Source: DAOUBP01 sp034432655
Lineage (GTDB): Bacteria > Chloroflexota > Anaerolineae > CG2-30-64-16
NCBI GenBank assembly: GCA_034432655.1
Contig: DAOUBP010000040.1
Location: 1 to 22,136, forward strand
Direction of reading: 5' to 3'
DNA length: 22,136 nucleotides
The notes below the pieces were generated by a model. That model was not told the DNA's origin. It searched no databases and saw only the letters and a program-made list of their open reading frames with translations. Position 1 is the first letter of the stretch; every line of letters starts with the position of its first letter. Made by a program: the position numbers and the translations under genes. This document shows positions 15,267 to 22,111 of this stretch, piece by piece.

Positions 15267-15356
15267 GGCAAATTGACAAATTGGTGCACTGGTAAACTGG
15301 TGTTCCACCAACCTGCCTACCAGTGTACCAGTGTACCAGCCTGCCAACCTACCAGC
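15267..15356. repeat. Opposed 8-bp repeat arrays in the panB-panE gap
   Basis: Five GGTAAACT-like octamers (15267-15306) are followed by five CTACCAGT-like octamers (15317-15356). The two groups are reverse complements in pattern, so the gap can fold back on itself. The array ends exactly at the panB stop codon (15357-15359). This is the same octamer family as in the panC-panD gap. Confidence 0.75.
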
Positions 15357-16199
15357 CTAGCGGCTCGCCCACGCCGCCCACTCCGCCTCGTCCATCGCGA
15401 AGCTGTGCTCAGCATCCGGGAAGCGCCGGTTGATCACATCGTCGCGGTACGCGGCCAGCGCAGCTTCCATCTGGGGGAACAGTTCAGCATACTTCTTGAC
15501 GAATTTCGGTGTGAAGCGGTCGAAGAGGCCCAACAGGTCATGGAGCACCAGCACCTGGCCATCGCAGCCGACGCCGGCACCGATGCCGATGGTGGGGATG
15601 CGCAACGTCTGGGAGATGCGTGCCGCGACCCGATCGGGCACCATCTCCAGTACCAGCATCACCGCCCCGGCCTCTTGCAGGGTCAGCGCGTCCTCCAACA
15701 GCCTCTGCGCGTCGGCCGCCGTCTTGCCCTGGACGCGATAGCCCCCCAGCTGGGCCGAAGATTGCGGCGTGAGACCGATGTGCCCCACCACCATGATGCC
15801 CGCGTCGGTGATGGCGCGCACCGTCTCGGCCATCTGCCGGCCCCCCTCCAGCTTCACCGCGTCCATGCCGCCTTCTTTCAAGAAACGGCCGGCGTTGCGG
15901 ATCGCCTCGGCCCGGTCGGCCTGGTACGCCATGAAGGGCATGTCGCCGATCAGCCAGGCGTACTGCGCCCCCCGGCGCACCGCCTTGCAGTGATGGATCA
16001 TCTCGTCCATGGTCACCGGCACGGTGGAATCGTAGCCCAGCACCACCATGCCCAGCGAATCGCCGACCAGGATCGTGTCCAGTCCGGCACGATCGGCTGC
16101 CAGGGCGCTGGGGTAATCGTAGGCCGTCACCATGGTGATCGGTTCGCCCCGGGCCTTCTTTTCGAGCAATGTCAGGATAGTCATCTTCTTGCGGGTCAT
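15357..16199 (-). CDS. panB: 3-Methyl-2-oxobutanoate hydroxymethyltransferase
   Basis: First committed enzyme of pantothenate synthesis (EC 2.1.2.11): it moves a hydroxymethyl group from methylenetetrahydrofolate to 2-ketoisovalerate, giving ketopantoate. The 280-residue protein has the family segments TAYDYPSALAADRAGLD near residue 24, VGDSLGMVVLGYDSTVPVTM near 45, KEGGMDAVKLEGG near 110, HIGLTPQS near 137, and LEMVPDRVA near 182 with the catalytic glutamate. ATG 16199 has an ideal AAGGAGG five bases upstream; the 40-residue upstream extension translates a leader hairpin and is rejected. The leader contains a promoter, a bulged-A hairpin and an intrinsic terminator, suggesting transcription attenuation of the whole pan operon. 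Confidence 0.96.
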   Translation of the reverse strand: MTRKKMTILTLLEKKARGEPITMVTAYDYPSALAADRAGLDTILVGDSLGMVVLGYDSTVPVTMDEMIHHCKAVRRGAQYAWLIGDMPFMAYQADRAEAIRNAGRFLKEGGMDAVKLEGGRQMAETVRAITDAGIMVVGHIGLTPQSSAQLGGYRVQGKTAADAQRLLEDALTLQEAGAVMLVLEMVPDRVAARISQTLRIPTIGIGAGVGCDGQVLVLHDLLGLFDRFTPKFVKKYAELFPQMEAALAAYRDDVINRRFPDAEHSFAMDEAEWAAWASR

Positions 16200-16222
16200 A
16201 CGAACCTCCTTGAGAGCGCAAA

Positions 16223-16291
16223 GCGGACGCCGGAGCTTGCCCCGGTCCCGCAGCCCCCGGGGTGCTGACGGCCTCAAGCCCCGGCGTCCGC
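16223..16291 (-). other. Long hairpin just before the panB ribosome site
   Basis: The arms 16223-16239 and 16275-16291 pair over 17 bp with a single G-U in the minus-strand RNA, around a 35-base G/C-rich loop that can fold further. It starts just after the leader terminator and ends about a dozen bases before AAGGAGG. Candidate roles are protection of the 5' end of processed message or control of ribosome access. Its family is not recognised. Confidence 0.7.
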
Positions 16292-16301
16292 CGGACGGCA
16301 C

Positions 16302-16329
16302 AAAAAAGCCCCTCGGCAAGCCAAGGGGC
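16302..16329 (-). terminator. Intrinsic terminator in the panB leader (probable attenuator)
   Basis: On the minus strand the hairpin 16308-16329 (stem of nine pairs, loop of four) is followed directly by six T's (16302-16307), a classic intrinsic terminator. It lies about 100 bases before panB and about 210 bases after the yitT-like stop. No promoter-like sequence lies between it and panB, whereas a good promoter lies upstream, so it most likely works inside the panB leader as an on/off attenuator. It could also end read-through from the upstream gene. Confidence 0.8.
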
Positions 16330-16447
16330 GTCGCAAGTCACGGAAAAGCCGAACGCGCTGCGCTGCGCAGGCTTTGCCTCGTGCATCTGCTGCCGTCTCG
16401 GTCGCTGCCGCGATCCAAGCGACTGGATTGTGAAGGGCGCTTAAAAC

Positions 16448-16474
16448 GCTCACTGCCTGAGCCAGGTCAGTGGC
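16448..16474 (-). ncRNA. Leader hairpin with two bulged adenosines, candidate 'pan' motif RNA
   Basis: In the minus-strand RNA the order is GC, CACTG, bulged A (16467), CCTG, loop GCU, CAGG, CAGUG, bulged A (16450), GC. Every other base in the stem is paired. It begins right at the predicted transcription start of the panB leader. The 'pan' RNA motif, known from comparative genomics upstream of panB/panC/panD genes including those of Chloroflexota, is, as I recall, a hairpin with two conserved bulged adenosines; I did not see a clear second tandem copy. The assignment rests on shape and place, not on a sequence match. Confidence 0.5.
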
Positions 16475-16480
16475 AATGCA

Positions 16481-16509
16481 AGGATAGCACCAAATGCGTT
16501 AATTGCCAA
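16481..16509 (-). promoter_or_regulatory. Promoter of the pan operon
   Basis: On the minus strand TTGGCA (16504-16509), a 17-bp spacer and TATCCT (16481-16486) form a plausible vegetative promoter (9 of 12 consensus positions). Transcription would start near 16474, giving a leader of about 275 bases before panB. Confidence 0.6.
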
Positions 16510-16541
16510 GTCACAGAGCCGCACAGTCACACGCAGCGGCC

Positions 16542-17480
16542 TCACGCCTCCCGCACACCCCGCACCCGCGTCAGCGGCTTGAACCCCTCGCCCAATACCT
16601 CGTTGCTGGGGCTGATCACCACGAACGCGTCCGGGTCGGCCTCGCTGACAAGCTGGCGCAGGGTGGCCACCTGCCGTCGGTTGACCGCGGTGAAAAGCAT
16701 GATCCGCTCGCTGCCGCTGTAGCCCCCTTCCCCACGCAGGATGGTCACCCCGCGGTCGAGTTGGGCCAGGATGCCCTCGCGCACCGCCGCCGGCCGCGTG
16801 GTGATGATGAACGCCACGTTGCCCGCGTTCAAACCTGTCTCCAGGGTATCAATCACACGCGCCATCACCCAGGCCGAGATCAACGCGTACAGCGCCGGCG
16901 CCAGGCCGAAAAAGAAGGCGGCCAACGCCAGGATGACGATGTCCATCGCCAGCAGCGAGCTGGACATGCGGATCCCGCGATAATGTTCCAGCAGCTTGGC
17001 CGGGATCTCGGTGCCGCCGGAGGTGGCGTTCGCGCGGAACACCAGGCCCATGCCGAAGCCGTACAGCAGCCCGCCGTACAGGATGTAAAGCAACGGCTCA
17101 TCCTGTACCACAGGCACGTAAGGCCGCAGCACGTCTATGAAAAACGACACCAGCGCGGCGGCGAACACCGTCTTCGGGCCGAAGCCCAGCCCGATCACCC
17201 GCATCGCAACGATCAGGAACGGCACGTTCAGGGCGAAGAGGGTCACGCCCACGGGCCAGCCCCACAGCCGGTTGGCGAACATGGCCAGGGCCGTGAAGCC
17301 GCCGGGCACGACGTTGTTGGGGTCGAGGAAGATGTCCACCGACAGCGCCATGCACAGCGAGCCGGCGATGATCAACAGGATGTTCAGCAGGGCACGGCCG
17401 GTGAGGACGCCCCACCGGGTGCGCAACAAGACGCGACGGCCAAGACGCCGGAACGCGTCGCCAATCATGATAGGAGACAT
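16542..17480 (-). CDS. YitT-family integral membrane protein (DUF161 and DUF2179)
   Basis: Predicted inner-membrane protein of 312 residues. After a short basic N-terminus come about five to six hydrophobic segments (residues 30-50, 60-75, 78-95, 100-115, 130-148 and 172-195). They include the family marks DPNNVVPGGFTALAM near 53 and ATSGGTEIPAKLL near 152, the latter marking the duplicated YitT half. The C-terminal soluble domain (from about residue 220) is DUF2179, ending in the typical SNEVLGEGF. The function of the family is not established; transport has been suggested. ATG 17480 has GGGAAGG six bases upstream; an open extension to 17585 has no family similarity. It has its own promoter and a leader of about 180 bases. 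Confidence 0.85.
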   Translation of the reverse strand: MSPIMIGDAFRRLGRRVLLRTRWGVLTGRALLNILLIIAGSLCMALSVDIFLDPNNVVPGGFTALAMFANRLWGWPVGVTLFALNVPFLIVAMRVIGLGFGPKTVFAAALVSFFIDVLRPYVPVVQDEPLLYILYGGLLYGFGMGLVFRANATSGGTEIPAKLLEHYRGIRMSSSLLAMDIVILALAAFFFGLAPALYALISAWVMARVIDTLETGLNAGNVAFIITTRPAAVREGILAQLDRGVTILRGEGGYSGSERIMLFTAVNRRQVATLRQLVSEADPDAFVVISPSNEVLGEGFKPLTRVRGVREA

Positions 17481-17665
17481 GGCTAACCTTCCCAGAACAG
17501 ATGCTGAACGCGGCGCCGGCCGCACCAGGGCCCCTGCAGGTGAAGACGTCGCGGGTGGCCATCCACGAATAGGCCACGGATGCACAAGTCATGCGCATCA
17601 TTCGTGCATGCCTACAATATTCGCGGACGGCTGCTCGGCCGGCCATAAGCCGCGGCGCTGACCTC

Positions 17666-17696
17666 AGTATACCACCGGGAACAGCACAGGTGCCAA
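17666..17696 (-). promoter_or_regulatory. Extended -10 promoter of the YitT-family gene
   Basis: On the minus strand TGG immediately precedes TATACT (17666-17671), an extended -10 element, and TTGGCA (17691-17696) lies 19 bp upstream. The long spacer is compensated by the TGn. The start would be near 17659, giving a leader of about 180 bases. That leader has no other recognisable signal. Confidence 0.55.
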
Positions 17697-17702
17697 AGCC
17701 GC

Positions 17703-19853
17703 CTAACGCCAACGGCGCAAGCGCCGGAAGAGCCACACGGCGGCCGTCAGGACGATCACCGTGATTACCGCGTCCACGACAAAAAGACGCACAGGAGACG
17801 ATGGGCGCTCCAGCCGGACAGGGGATGGCGTTGCGATGGCGGTAGACGGTGCCGTAACAGGGGCCAGCGGTTCAGGGGTGGACGCTGTCATGGTCGAAAC
17901 AGGTGCGGCAGGCGTCCGTGCTGGAGAAGGCACCGCGAGAGATGAGGCAGCCGGCGAGGCGATCGGTGACAGAGACGGCGGGATCGCCGGTGTAACGACT
18001 GAAGCAAGAACCGGTAGAACCGGTGTGGGCTGCGGTTGCGGCGAGGAGCTGACATCCGCCACGACCGGCGCGACCACCTCCCCCGGCGCAAACACGTCCA
18101 GCAGGCCGTTGGCGATCACAAAGCCACCGCTGTCGCCCACGGCCAGAGCTGCCTGCCGGAGGTCAAGCAAGAAGACGACATTCTCTCCGAGAACTTCGGC
18201 GCCTTGCGGGCCTACTTGCAGCGCTGTGCCGCGCGTGAGGCCCACCGCCAGGCGGTCCGGGTAGTTGTACGCCAGCGAAAAGAACCGGCCCCAGCGATTA
18301 TCGTTAAGCAATTGCGGCTCCAGCGTTACATCCAGCAGGCCCAGGCCAGGCAGAATCTGCGTTTCGCCGACCCGAAACGACTTCTGGGTCGCAATCTCAG
18401 CCTGCTCGGCCTCTTTCGGGGTCGGACCGTGCGCCGAATAGAAAGCACCTGACAAAGCTGCCATAGCATTATCGGCCAACACCGGCAGGCCCGCTTCCCA
18501 CGCCTGCCGCAGCCAGGCCAGCCGATCCACGCTCAGCTTCGACTGATCGCGGCCGATCAGGACCACCCCCGTGATCCCTTCCAGCGACGGCTCACCTTCG
18601 GCCGCGTCAGCCAGGAAAAGCTCAGCCGGCACGGCCAGGGCTGTGGCGTAGGCCTCCGCAGCGGTGCGCGCAGAACGAAGCGAGGGATAACCGTCAGCGT
18701 AGATCAACAGCCGGGCATCAGCGCCACCGGCAAGCCGGACGAAGCGCGCCAGCACCTCAACCTGCCCCCCACTTCCAAGCTGCAGCTGTTGGCTGAGATC
18801 GCCGGCCAAAAACAACGAGCCCACGCCATCCGGTGTCCGCAACGCGTCAAAACTGCGCTCGACCCGCTCTGCCGTCGAGGCCAGCGAGTGCTGTCGTGTC
18901 GCCAGATCAAATCGGAAATCGCCGGCTGACAACAGGTGGACCAACACATTGCGCAAGCTGAGCACCGGGGGCCGATCGGCAGCACCGGGCACAGGCACAT
19001 AACGGACCCCATCGGCGGCATGGTAGGTCTCTGCGTCCAGCACTGTCACTGTGTACAGGCCAAACACGTTCCCCAACTGCCTCCCATCCCGCACCTCGAC
19101 CCCCGTATATGCGTCTACGCCCACCCCCACGTGGGGCACCCGCGGCAGGGCAATCGCGTTCAGCAGCCGGCCCAGACGACCGCGCTGAAAGAAATGCTGA
19201 TCGAGGATGGCAAGCTGCACTCCGAACGGCAGCCCTCGACGCCCAGGCGTGTTCCAAACATCGGCCGCGCCGAAATCCAATGAATTCGCTGCCGCGTAGT
19301 TCGGATTGTATCCGCCCAGCATGACCGCCGACAACATCCCACCGCCTGCGCTGGTGCCCGCCACCACTGTGCCGGTTGCATGGGCCGCGGCCAGCGCTTC
19401 CTCAGCTGGGGTAGCGGCCAACGCCTGCATCGCTACCGTCTGGTCGCCCCCCAGGATAAACACGGCGGCCAGGGGTTCTCGGAAAAGCGCCAGGTTCTGC
19501 GGATCAGCTGCGTCGTCGCGGGTGAAGATGGGCGCCAGCACGGCCCGGCACCGCGTACCGGCCGGCGCCGCGCGTTTACAGGCCTCCTCGATCTGAAACC
19601 GACGTTCCTCGGCATCTCGGATGTTGGTGGCCCGCTCCGCGTCGGTGATGACCAAGGGGTTCGACGAATAGGCCGTGGGCAGCACCAGGATGGTGACCTG
19701 GCCATCCCGGGCGTTGGCGACTGCCGCGGCCGAGAAGCCTGCGTAGATGTCCGAGTAGCCACCGCCGATAGGCAGCAAGCGGCCCGGCCCGGACTGTGCA
19801 GCCGATGGCAGACTGCCGATAGCGAATAGCAGAGCGTGAACGGCAAGGCACAT
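17703..19853 (-). CDS. Cyanophycinase-like S51 protein, two S51-like halves, secreted and C-terminally membrane-anchored
   Basis: A 716-residue exported protein. Residues 1-20 are hydrophobic and end in PSAAQS, as a signal peptide. Residues 25-275 are a peptidase S51 (cyanophycinase-like) domain: LPIGGGY at 27-33, FILGGDQ at 132-138, nucleophile Ser168 in GTSAGG, and His220 in DQHFFQRGRLGRL. Residues 365-570 look like a second copy (VLIGRDQS at 431-438, NRWGRF at 519-524), but Ser becomes Ala463 and His becomes Gln514. A Pro/Ser/Thr-rich linker (about 600-688), a membrane segment (690-709) and RRLRRWR follow. The start is uncertain: the signal lacks basic residues at ATG 19853, and in-frame arginines just upstream suggest an earlier non-ATG start. 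Real substrates may be peptides other than cyanophycin. Confidence 0.82.
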   Translation of the reverse strand: MCLAVHALLFAIGSLPSAAQSGPGRLLPIGGGYSDIYAGFSAAAVANARDGQVTILVLPTAYSSNPLVITDAERATNIRDAEERRFQIEEACKRAAPAGTRCRAVLAPIFTRDDAADPQNLALFREPLAAVFILGGDQTVAMQALAATPAEEALAAAHATGTVVAGTSAGGGMLSAVMLGGYNPNYAAANSLDFGAADVWNTPGRRGLPFGVQLAILDQHFFQRGRLGRLLNAIALPRVPHVGVGVDAYTGVEVRDGRQLGNVFGLYTVTVLDAETYHAADGVRYVPVPGAADRPPVLSLRNVLVHLLSAGDFRFDLATRQHSLASTAERVERSFDALRTPDGVGSLFLAGDLSQQLQLGSGGQVEVLARFVRLAGGADARLLIYADGYPSLRSARTAAEAYATALAVPAELFLADAAEGEPSLEGITGVVLIGRDQSKLSVDRLAWLRQAWEAGLPVLADNAMAALSGAFYSAHGPTPKEAEQAEIATQKSFRVGETQILPGLGLLDVTLEPQLLNDNRWGRFFSLAYNYPDRLAVGLTRGTALQVGPQGAEVLGENVVFLLDLRQAALAVGDSGGFVIANGLLDVFAPGEVVAPVVADVSSSPQPQPTPVLPVLASVVTPAIPPSLSPIASPAASSLAVPSPARTPAAPVSTMTASTPEPLAPVTAPSTAIATPSPVRLERPSSPVRLFVVDAVITVIVLTAAVWLFRRLRRWR

Positions 19854-20039
19854 GACAATCAGCCTCAGCCAGCGGCATGTCCTCGCAAGGCCGCAATACA
19901 AAGTTGAGCTTGAGGCTTTGGCCGGTTTCTCACATTCCGCCACAGACCGGCCAACCCTGAAAGAGGCTTGCGCGCCGCCACGATTCCGGATGGACGTGCA
20001 GACGCCGCGCACCACACAGCACGCGTCCCGTTTCACGCT

Positions 20040-20996
20040 TCACTTCTCCACATGCCGCGGGTCCAGCGCATCCCGCAGCCCTTCCCCCAGGAAGTTCACC
20101 GCCAACACCACGATGAAGATGGCCAGGCCCGGGAAGATCGCGGTCCACGGTGCGATGGTCATCTGGCTTTGGGCGTTGCGCAGGAGATTGCCCCAGGTGG
20201 GCGTGGGGGGCTGAACGCCGAAGCCGAGGTAACTCAGGCCCGACTCAGCAATGATCGCCCCCGCCAGGCCCAGGGTGGCGGCCACGATGATAGGGGAGGC
20301 GACGTTGGGCAGGATGTGCTGGAACATGATGCGCGCGTTGGATGCCCCGATACCGATGGCTGCAGTGACAAACTCCCGGTTGCGCAGCTCCAGCGTGGTA
20401 GCGCGCACCAGGCGGGCCACCGTCATCCAGGCCAGGATCCCGATCACAAACGCAATCGGCGTGAACGAACCCGGCCGCATGCCGGGCAGGTTTGCCGCGC
20501 GCAAAAACGTGGTCAGCAGGATGAGCACGAAAAGGCGTGGGAAGGTGAGAAATACCTCGGTAATGCGCATCAACACGTTGTCCACCGCGCCGCCGTAGAA
20601 CCCGGCCACCAGGCCGATGATAGTGCCCAGCGAAATCGCGACCGCCATTGCCAGCAGCCCCACCGTCAGCGAGATGCGGCCGCCGTACACGATGCGCGCC
20701 CACACGTCCCGGCCCAGCTCATCGGTGCCCAACCAGTGCTCGGCCGTGGGCGGCTTGAGGCGGTTACGCAGGTCCTGCTTGGTGGGGGAGTAACGGGCGG
20801 TGATCGGCGCTGCGGCCACAACGAAGACGATAATCAGCATCATCGCTGCGCCGACCAGGGCCATGCGATGCCGGCGAAAGCGGCGCCAGATGGCGCCCAG
20901 CAGCGAGGTCTCGGCCCGCCGGGAGAGCAGAGGTCCGCCGGCAAATTCCTCCTCCGGCTGGAGGACACCGGAACGGCTACGAGGGTCCTCAATCAT
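20040..20996 (-). CDS. dppC: Peptide/nickel-type ABC transporter permease, DppC/OppC
   Basis: Inner-membrane permease of a peptide importer, 318 residues. It has the basic N-terminal stretch before the first membrane segment (about residues 40-60), the family signature HWLGTDELGRDVWARIVYGG near 88-107, about six membrane segments in total, and the ATPase-docking loop EFVTAAIGIGASNARI near 220. The ending LGEGLRDALDPR is typical. The start at 20996 overlaps the last eight bases of dppB, and GAGGA lies six bases upstream inside dppB, so translation is coupled. The binding protein and ATPases are not present; they may lie beyond 22136. The S51 peptidase-like gene follows after about 190 bp, so a link between peptide release and uptake is possible. 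Confidence 0.93.
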   Translation of the reverse strand: MIEDPRSRSGVLQPEEEFAGGPLLSRRAETSLLGAIWRRFRRHRMALVGAAMMLIIVFVVAAAPITARYSPTKQDLRNRLKPPTAEHWLGTDELGRDVWARIVYGGRISLTVGLLAMAVAISLGTIIGLVAGFYGGAVDNVLMRITEVFLTFPRLFVLILLTTFLRAANLPGMRPGSFTPIAFVIGILAWMTVARLVRATTLELRNREFVTAAIGIGASNARIMFQHILPNVASPIIVAATLGLAGAIIAESGLSYLGFGVQPPTPTWGNLLRNAQSQMTIAPWTAIFPGLAIFIVVLAVNFLGEGLRDALDPRHVEK

Positions 20997-21963
20997 AGCG
21001 TATCCTCGGATCCAGGAGCGCGTAAACCACATCTGCCAGCAGGTTGGACAGGACGATGAGCACGGTGTTGATCATCAACAGCGCCATCAGCATCGGATAA
21101 TCGGTCTTAAACGCCGAGTCGAGGAACAGCCGGCCCATGCCGGGCCAGGCGAAGATCGTCTCGGTGAAAATGGCGCCGTTGAAAAGGGTCGGCAGGTCCA
21201 GGGCGATGAGGGTGACCAGGGGGATCAGCGCGTTGCGCAGAGCGTGACGGCCGATCACGACGCTTTCACGCAGGCCCTTGCCGCGCGCCGTGCGCACGTA
21301 GTCCTGGTTGATCACATCGAGCATCGAGGAACGCATGTAGCGCATGTAACCAGCGGCCGATACCGCTGAGAGCATGGTCACCGGCAGGATCAGATGCGCG
21401 ATGCGGTCGCCCAGCGAGAAAGGTGCGCCGGGCGTGGCCATGCCCGCGCCGGGCAATAAAGGCTTGCCCGTGCCAGGAGCCTTGAGCTCCACTGCGAAAA
21501 CGATGATGAGCAGCAGGCCGAACCAGAAGACCGGCAACGATTGGCCGGCGAAAGCCAGGGTGGTCAAGATGTGGTCGAGCAGGGTGTACTGTCTGAGCGC
21601 TGAAAAGATGCCCAACGGCACCGCGATGATCAGCGTCATCACGAAGGCCAGGCTCATCAACAACAGCGTATTGGGCAGGCGCTCCTTGATCTCCTGGATC
21701 ACCGGCCGTTTGGAGACGAAAGATGTGCCCCAATCACCGGTGACGACGTTGCGCAGCCATTTGACGTACTTGGCTGCCACGCTCTCATCGTAGCCGTACT
21801 TTGCCCGCAACCGGGCGTAGTCCTCCGGCGTGATGTCGTCCATGTTCTCATAGGCAGTCAGCAGCCCGCCCGGCACAGCGTTGATCAGGCCGAACAGGAT
21901 CACGCTGATGAGCAACAGCAGTGGGATCGCCTGGAGCAGACGGCGGATCAGGTATTTGGACAT
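20989..21963 (-). CDS. dppB: Peptide/nickel-type ABC transporter permease, DppB/OppB
   Basis: Partner permease of 324 residues. The family N-terminus MSKYLIRRLLQAIPLLLLI is followed by a first membrane segment and a long outer loop, then GDWGTSFVSKRPV near 75-87, membrane segments from about residue 98, and the ATPase-docking loop RTARGKGLRESVVIGRHALR near 222-241. The C-terminus DVVYALLDPRIRYD is standard. GGAGG five bases before ATG 21963 fixes the start. It overlaps dppC by eight bases. Upstream, a degenerate heptamer array and hairpins occupy the remaining window. Confidence 0.94.
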   Translation of the reverse strand: MSKYLIRRLLQAIPLLLLISVILFGLINAVPGGLLTAYENMDDITPEDYARLRAKYGYDESVAAKYVKWLRNVVTGDWGTSFVSKRPVIQEIKERLPNTLLLMSLAFVMTLIIAVPLGIFSALRQYTLLDHILTTLAFAGQSLPVFWFGLLLIIVFAVELKAPGTGKPLLPGAGMATPGAPFSLGDRIAHLILPVTMLSAVSAAGYMRYMRSSMLDVINQDYVRTARGKGLRESVVIGRHALRNALIPLVTLIALDLPTLFNGAIFTETIFAWPGMGRLFLDSAFKTDYPMLMALLMINTVLIVLSNLLADVVYALLDPRIRYD

Positions 21964-21981
21964 GGACGCCTCCGCGACAGC

Positions 21982-22023
21982 GGTCAGAGGTCAGGGATCA
22001 GGTGTCAGGTATCGGGGATCAGT
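21982..22023. repeat. Degenerate 7-bp tandem repeat upstream of dppB
   Basis: Six heptamers of the form GGTCAGG (GGTCAGA, GGTCAGG, GATCAGG, TGTCAGG, TATCGGG, GATCAGT) run from 21982 to 22023, immediately before the dppB ribosome site on the minus strand. The pattern is like the TGCGTAY array before panC but with a different unit. Confidence 0.7.
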
Positions 22024-22026
22024 GAC

Positions 22027-22093
22027 AGGACTTACGCAGTCCTCGAGCCGAAGCCCCTTCCCCCGGCCCCTTCCCCGCAGAGCGGGGAAGGGG
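22027..22093. other. Two hairpins upstream of dppB
   Basis: AGGACT (22027-22032) pairs with AGTCCT (22038-22043) around TACGC. Then CCCCTTCCCCGC (22067-22078) pairs perfectly over 12 bp with 22082-22093 around AGA. Neither is followed by a T-run. The second is similar in composition to the hairpin at 9533-9575 and may be the same kind of dispersed palindrome. Confidence 0.6.
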
Positions 22094-22111
22094 AGATGCA
22101 TTATCGGGGGT

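Noticed and set aside
16200..16319. N-terminal extension of PanB by 40 residues
   Set aside because: It translates the leader hairpin; ATG 16199 has a perfect ribosome site and a normal family N-terminus.
16200..16541. T-box leader before panB
   Set aside because: I found no T-box sequence (AGGGTGGNACCGCG-like) and no specifier stem, so a tRNA-sensing leader is not supported.
19854..20036. Start of the S51 protein at GTG 20036
   Set aside because: The added 61 residues are unlike a signal peptide at their start and translate intergenic sequence. The true start may still lie slightly upstream of 19853, because the signal lacks basic residues there.
19968..21059. Plus-strand open frame of 363 codons
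   Set aside because: Opposite dppC; composition rich in His, Gln and Arg, no family resemblance.
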